Assembly: GCA_947624695.1 (NCBI GenBank)
Contig: CANQLN010000050.1
Span: 1-7,370, forward strand
Reading direction: 5' to 3'
Origin: an uncultured Bacilli bacterium
GTDB taxonomy: Bacteria > Bacillota_I > Bacilli_A > RF39 > UBA660
Length of the DNA: 7,370 nucleotides
Shown: positions 5,993 through 7,370 of the stretch, piece by piece
Layout of the letters: each line of letters begins with the position of its first letter
How positions within the stretch are numbered: the stretch's first letter is position 1
Notes under the pieces: model-generated
What the model saw: only the letters and a program-made list of their open reading frames with translations
Told to the model about the DNA's origin: nothing
Databases searched by the model: none
Made by a program: the position numbers and the translations under genes

Positions 5993-6055
5993 CTATAGTA
6001 TAAAAGTATTAATATATATAAGATAGAATTTTTTATTTGTCTATATTTTGATATG

Positions 6056-6060
6056 AGGAG
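6056..6060 (+). promoter_or_regulatory. Shine-Dalgarno of the surface protein gene
   Basis: AGGAG, 8 nt before ATG 6069. It fixes the start of the long open frame that runs to the end of the window. Confidence 0.85.
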
Positions 6061-6068
6061 AAAAAGTT

Positions 6069-7370
6069 ATGATAAATGAAAATAATAAAAAGAAAGTAAT
6101 AATAGGAACAACCATAGCAATAGTATTTCTAATAGTATTAGTAATAAGTGCCACTTATGCTTTTTATACTTTAAATGTAACAGATAGTGAAACAAATACC
6201 AATATAAATATTGAAACAGGAAAAGCTAATGTCGTATCCATAGAGCAAGGAGTAGAAAATATCCATATTAATCTATCAGTAAGTGATATGGCATCAAATA
6301 GTCAAAATAAAGAATATTATGCTACAGATAAGACAGAAGAAAATTATAAAACAGATAAAACAGAAGGAACATTAGAATTAGCCAAAGTAACCATGAGTAG
6401 TAAAGGGGAAGAAAAAGAGAATTGTACAGCAACCATGACTTTAACTATGGAAACAAAAGAAGACTCCATGGGAAAAGAGCTAAAAGAAGGAGATAGTGAA
6501 TTATACATCGAAGCAGGAGGGACAAAAGAAACAATCGATTTAAGCGATTTACTAACAGAGCCATTACAAGATGAAATAACAAAAGATATCGAATTAGAAT
6601 TAAGTGTAACAAGTGAAACACCAACCTCAATAAAAGGCTATTTAAAAATAAATAATACAGAAAAAGATCAAACCTACTTAGCAGGTAAAACCTTAAACTT
6701 AACAATAGAAGTAAAAGATTTAAAATGTGGAGTAGTTAAGACAGCAGCAGATGTAATCTTAGCCAGCAAACAACTAGAACCAGAACAACAAATGAAAGAT
6801 AGAGGAGACACATTAAGACGTTATCAAGGCTTAGTCCAAAACAATGGAGATGGAACAATAGACAATGATGTAAATAATTATATCTGCTTTGAAACAAGTG
6901 ATTCTGGAACATGTAAAAAAGATACTGGTAAATATTTATATCGAATAATCGGAATAGATACAACGAATAAAGAAATAAAGATAATGAAACGAGAAGCCTT
7001 AGATACAGCACAAGCATGGGGATCAGGATCCCCAACCTGGGCAACAAGCAGTCTTCAAACAAGTTTAAATGGCACATTATATTTAAATAATGTTTCAAAA
7101 AGCTGGGAAGCTTTAATACAACCACATGACTGGGGCTATGGAGATATACCGGCTAATGATAATTCAGGAGTAGGAAGCTATGATACAAGTAATAATATAG
7201 AAGGACAACAACTATATAAAAATGAAAAGGCAAAATGGGAAAACAATAAAATAACAGGAACAAAAATAGGCTTAATATACATAAGTGATTATTACTTATC
7301 AGCTCAAAACATAAAATGCTTTAATAGTAGTACATATAGCGATTGTAAAAAAAGCTGGATGCATTTAAGT
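6069..7370 (+). CDS. Large surface protein with SipW-like signal region (3' end outside window)
   Basis: Open for 434 codons with no stop before the window ends. It starts with a lysine-rich head (MINENNKKK) and one hydrophobic segment (10-33) ending in SATYAFYT, which resembles the TYAYF signal regions of SipW/TasA-type exported proteins; cleavage near residue 31 or retention as an anchor are both possible. Residues about 40-220 are Thr/Glu/Lys-rich, likely beta-structured, with a short repeat at 86-100 and C119/C220. From about 248 a second module runs TLRRYQG, VNNYICFET, KYLYRIIGI, KIMKREAL, W..SSLQTSLNG, KIGLIYISDYYLSA, KSWMHLS. I recall this pattern from multi-copy surface proteins of uncultured gut Firmicutes, which usually end in a GVRPV.YL motif that would lie beyond this window. 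C273/C282 and C417/C426 have equal spacing and may form disulfides. The substrate or ligand is unknown. Strong RBS and promoter; ATA- and ACA-rich codon use unlike the operon. Confidence 0.85.
   Translation, partial: MINENNKKKVIIGTTIAIVFLIVLVISATYAFYTLNVTDSETNTNINIETGKANVVSIEQGVENIHINLSVSDMASNSQNKEYYATDKTEENYKTDKTEGTLELAKVTMSSKGEEKENCTATMTLTMETKEDSMGKELKEGDSELYIEAGGTKETIDLSDLLTEPLQDEITKDIELELSVTSETPTSIKGYLKINNTEKDQTYLAGKTLNLTIEVKDLKCGVVKTAADVILASKQLEPEQQMKDRGDTLRRYQGLVQNNGDGTIDNDVNNYICFETSDSGTCKKDTGKYLYRIIGIDTTNKEIKIMKREALDTAQAWGSGSPTWATSSLQTSLNGTLYLNNVSKSWEALIQPHDWGYGDIPANDNSGVGSYDTSNNIEGQQLYKNEKAKWENNKITGTKIGLIYISDYYLSAQNIKCFNSSTYSDCKKSWMHLS
6324..6366 (+). repeat. In-frame 27-bp period direct repeat
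   Basis: ACAGATAAGACAGAAG (6324-6339) recurs as ACAGATAAAACAGAAG (6351-6366), 15 of 16 identical. The period is exactly nine codons and gives TDKTE twice (residues 86-90 and 95-99). It lies in the hydrophilic part of the surface protein and could change length in steps of nine residues by slippage or recombination. Confidence 0.7.

Noticed and set aside
5786..5998. A 70-codon + strand open frame opposite the regulator gene
   Set aside because: It is the complement of the HTH gene and the inverted repeat, has no Shine-Dalgarno and shows no family resemblance.
5993..6055. AT-rich leader of the surface gene as a riboswitch or second promoter
   Set aside because: Only a weak ATAGA/TCTAT pairing and a poorly spaced TTGAAA-19-TATAGT are visible; nothing resembles a known riboswitch.
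7018..7033. GC-rich inverted repeat GGGGATC-AG-GATCCCC
   Set aside because: It sits inside the coding sequence for AWGSGSP, which fits the protein family pattern. There is no T-run or regulatory context, so it is probably a by-product of the codons.
6445..7125. Leucine-rich open frames on the - strand opposite the surface protein gene (6445-6705 and 6736-7125)
   Set aside because: They lie antisense to a well-supported coding frame with RBS, promoter and recognisable domains. Their Leu/Phe-rich low-complexity sequence is what the complement of an ATA/ACA/GAA-rich gene yields.
5708..7370. A mobile element inserted after rplQ
   Set aside because: No transposase or integrase, no flanking direct repeats, and no terminal inverted repeats other than the intergenic operator-like one could be seen.

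Overview
The first three quarters of this window is the distal part of a low-GC, Firmicutes-type ribosomal protein superoperon (end of the spc operon plus the alpha operon), all on the + strand. In order it holds the 3' end of rpsE, then rplO, secY, adk, map, infA, rpmJ, rpsM, rpsK, rpoA and rplQ. Spacing is very tight: several Shine-Dalgarno sequences lie inside the upstream gene, adk/map overlap, and rplO/secY abut. The operon ends at a hairpin plus T-tract terminator just after rplQ. These genes build the ribosome (L15, L36, S13, S11, L17, S5), start translation (IF-1), make the RNA polymerase alpha subunit, insert and export proteins (SecY), balance adenine nucleotides (Adk) and remove initiator methionine (MetAP). 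rpmD (L30) is missing between rpsE and rplO, and the KOW-type gene often found between map and infA is also missing.

The organism is an AT-rich member of the Bacilli/Mollicutes side of the Firmicutes. It reads UGA as stop: map ends in TGA, and every tryptophan in the recognised proteins is TGG. It is therefore not a code-4 mycoplasma. Loss of rpmD, together with a surface protein of a type I associate with uncultured gut Bacilli (RF39-like or erysipelotrichial lineages), suggests such a gut organism; this placement is inference.

The last quarter is accessory in character. A short - strand gene converges on rplQ, shares its bidirectional terminator, and encodes a 71-residue XRE-type helix-turn-helix regulator. 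Its 5' side faces a large + strand gene (at least 434 codons, running off the window) for a membrane-anchored or secreted surface protein. Between them lies a compact control region: a near-consensus extended -10 promoter firing rightwards, with a perfect 16-bp inverted repeat laid over it. Each arm of that repeat belongs to a 15-bp operator-like dyad of the form CCAACA-TAT-TGTTGG. One dyad fills the -35/-10 spacer and the other sits just past the predicted transcription start. The simplest reading is a self-contained switch in which the small regulator represses, and perhaps toggles, the surface protein and itself. The surface gene uses very different codons from the operon next to it (Ile ATA 26 of 35, against 3 of 25 in rpoA).
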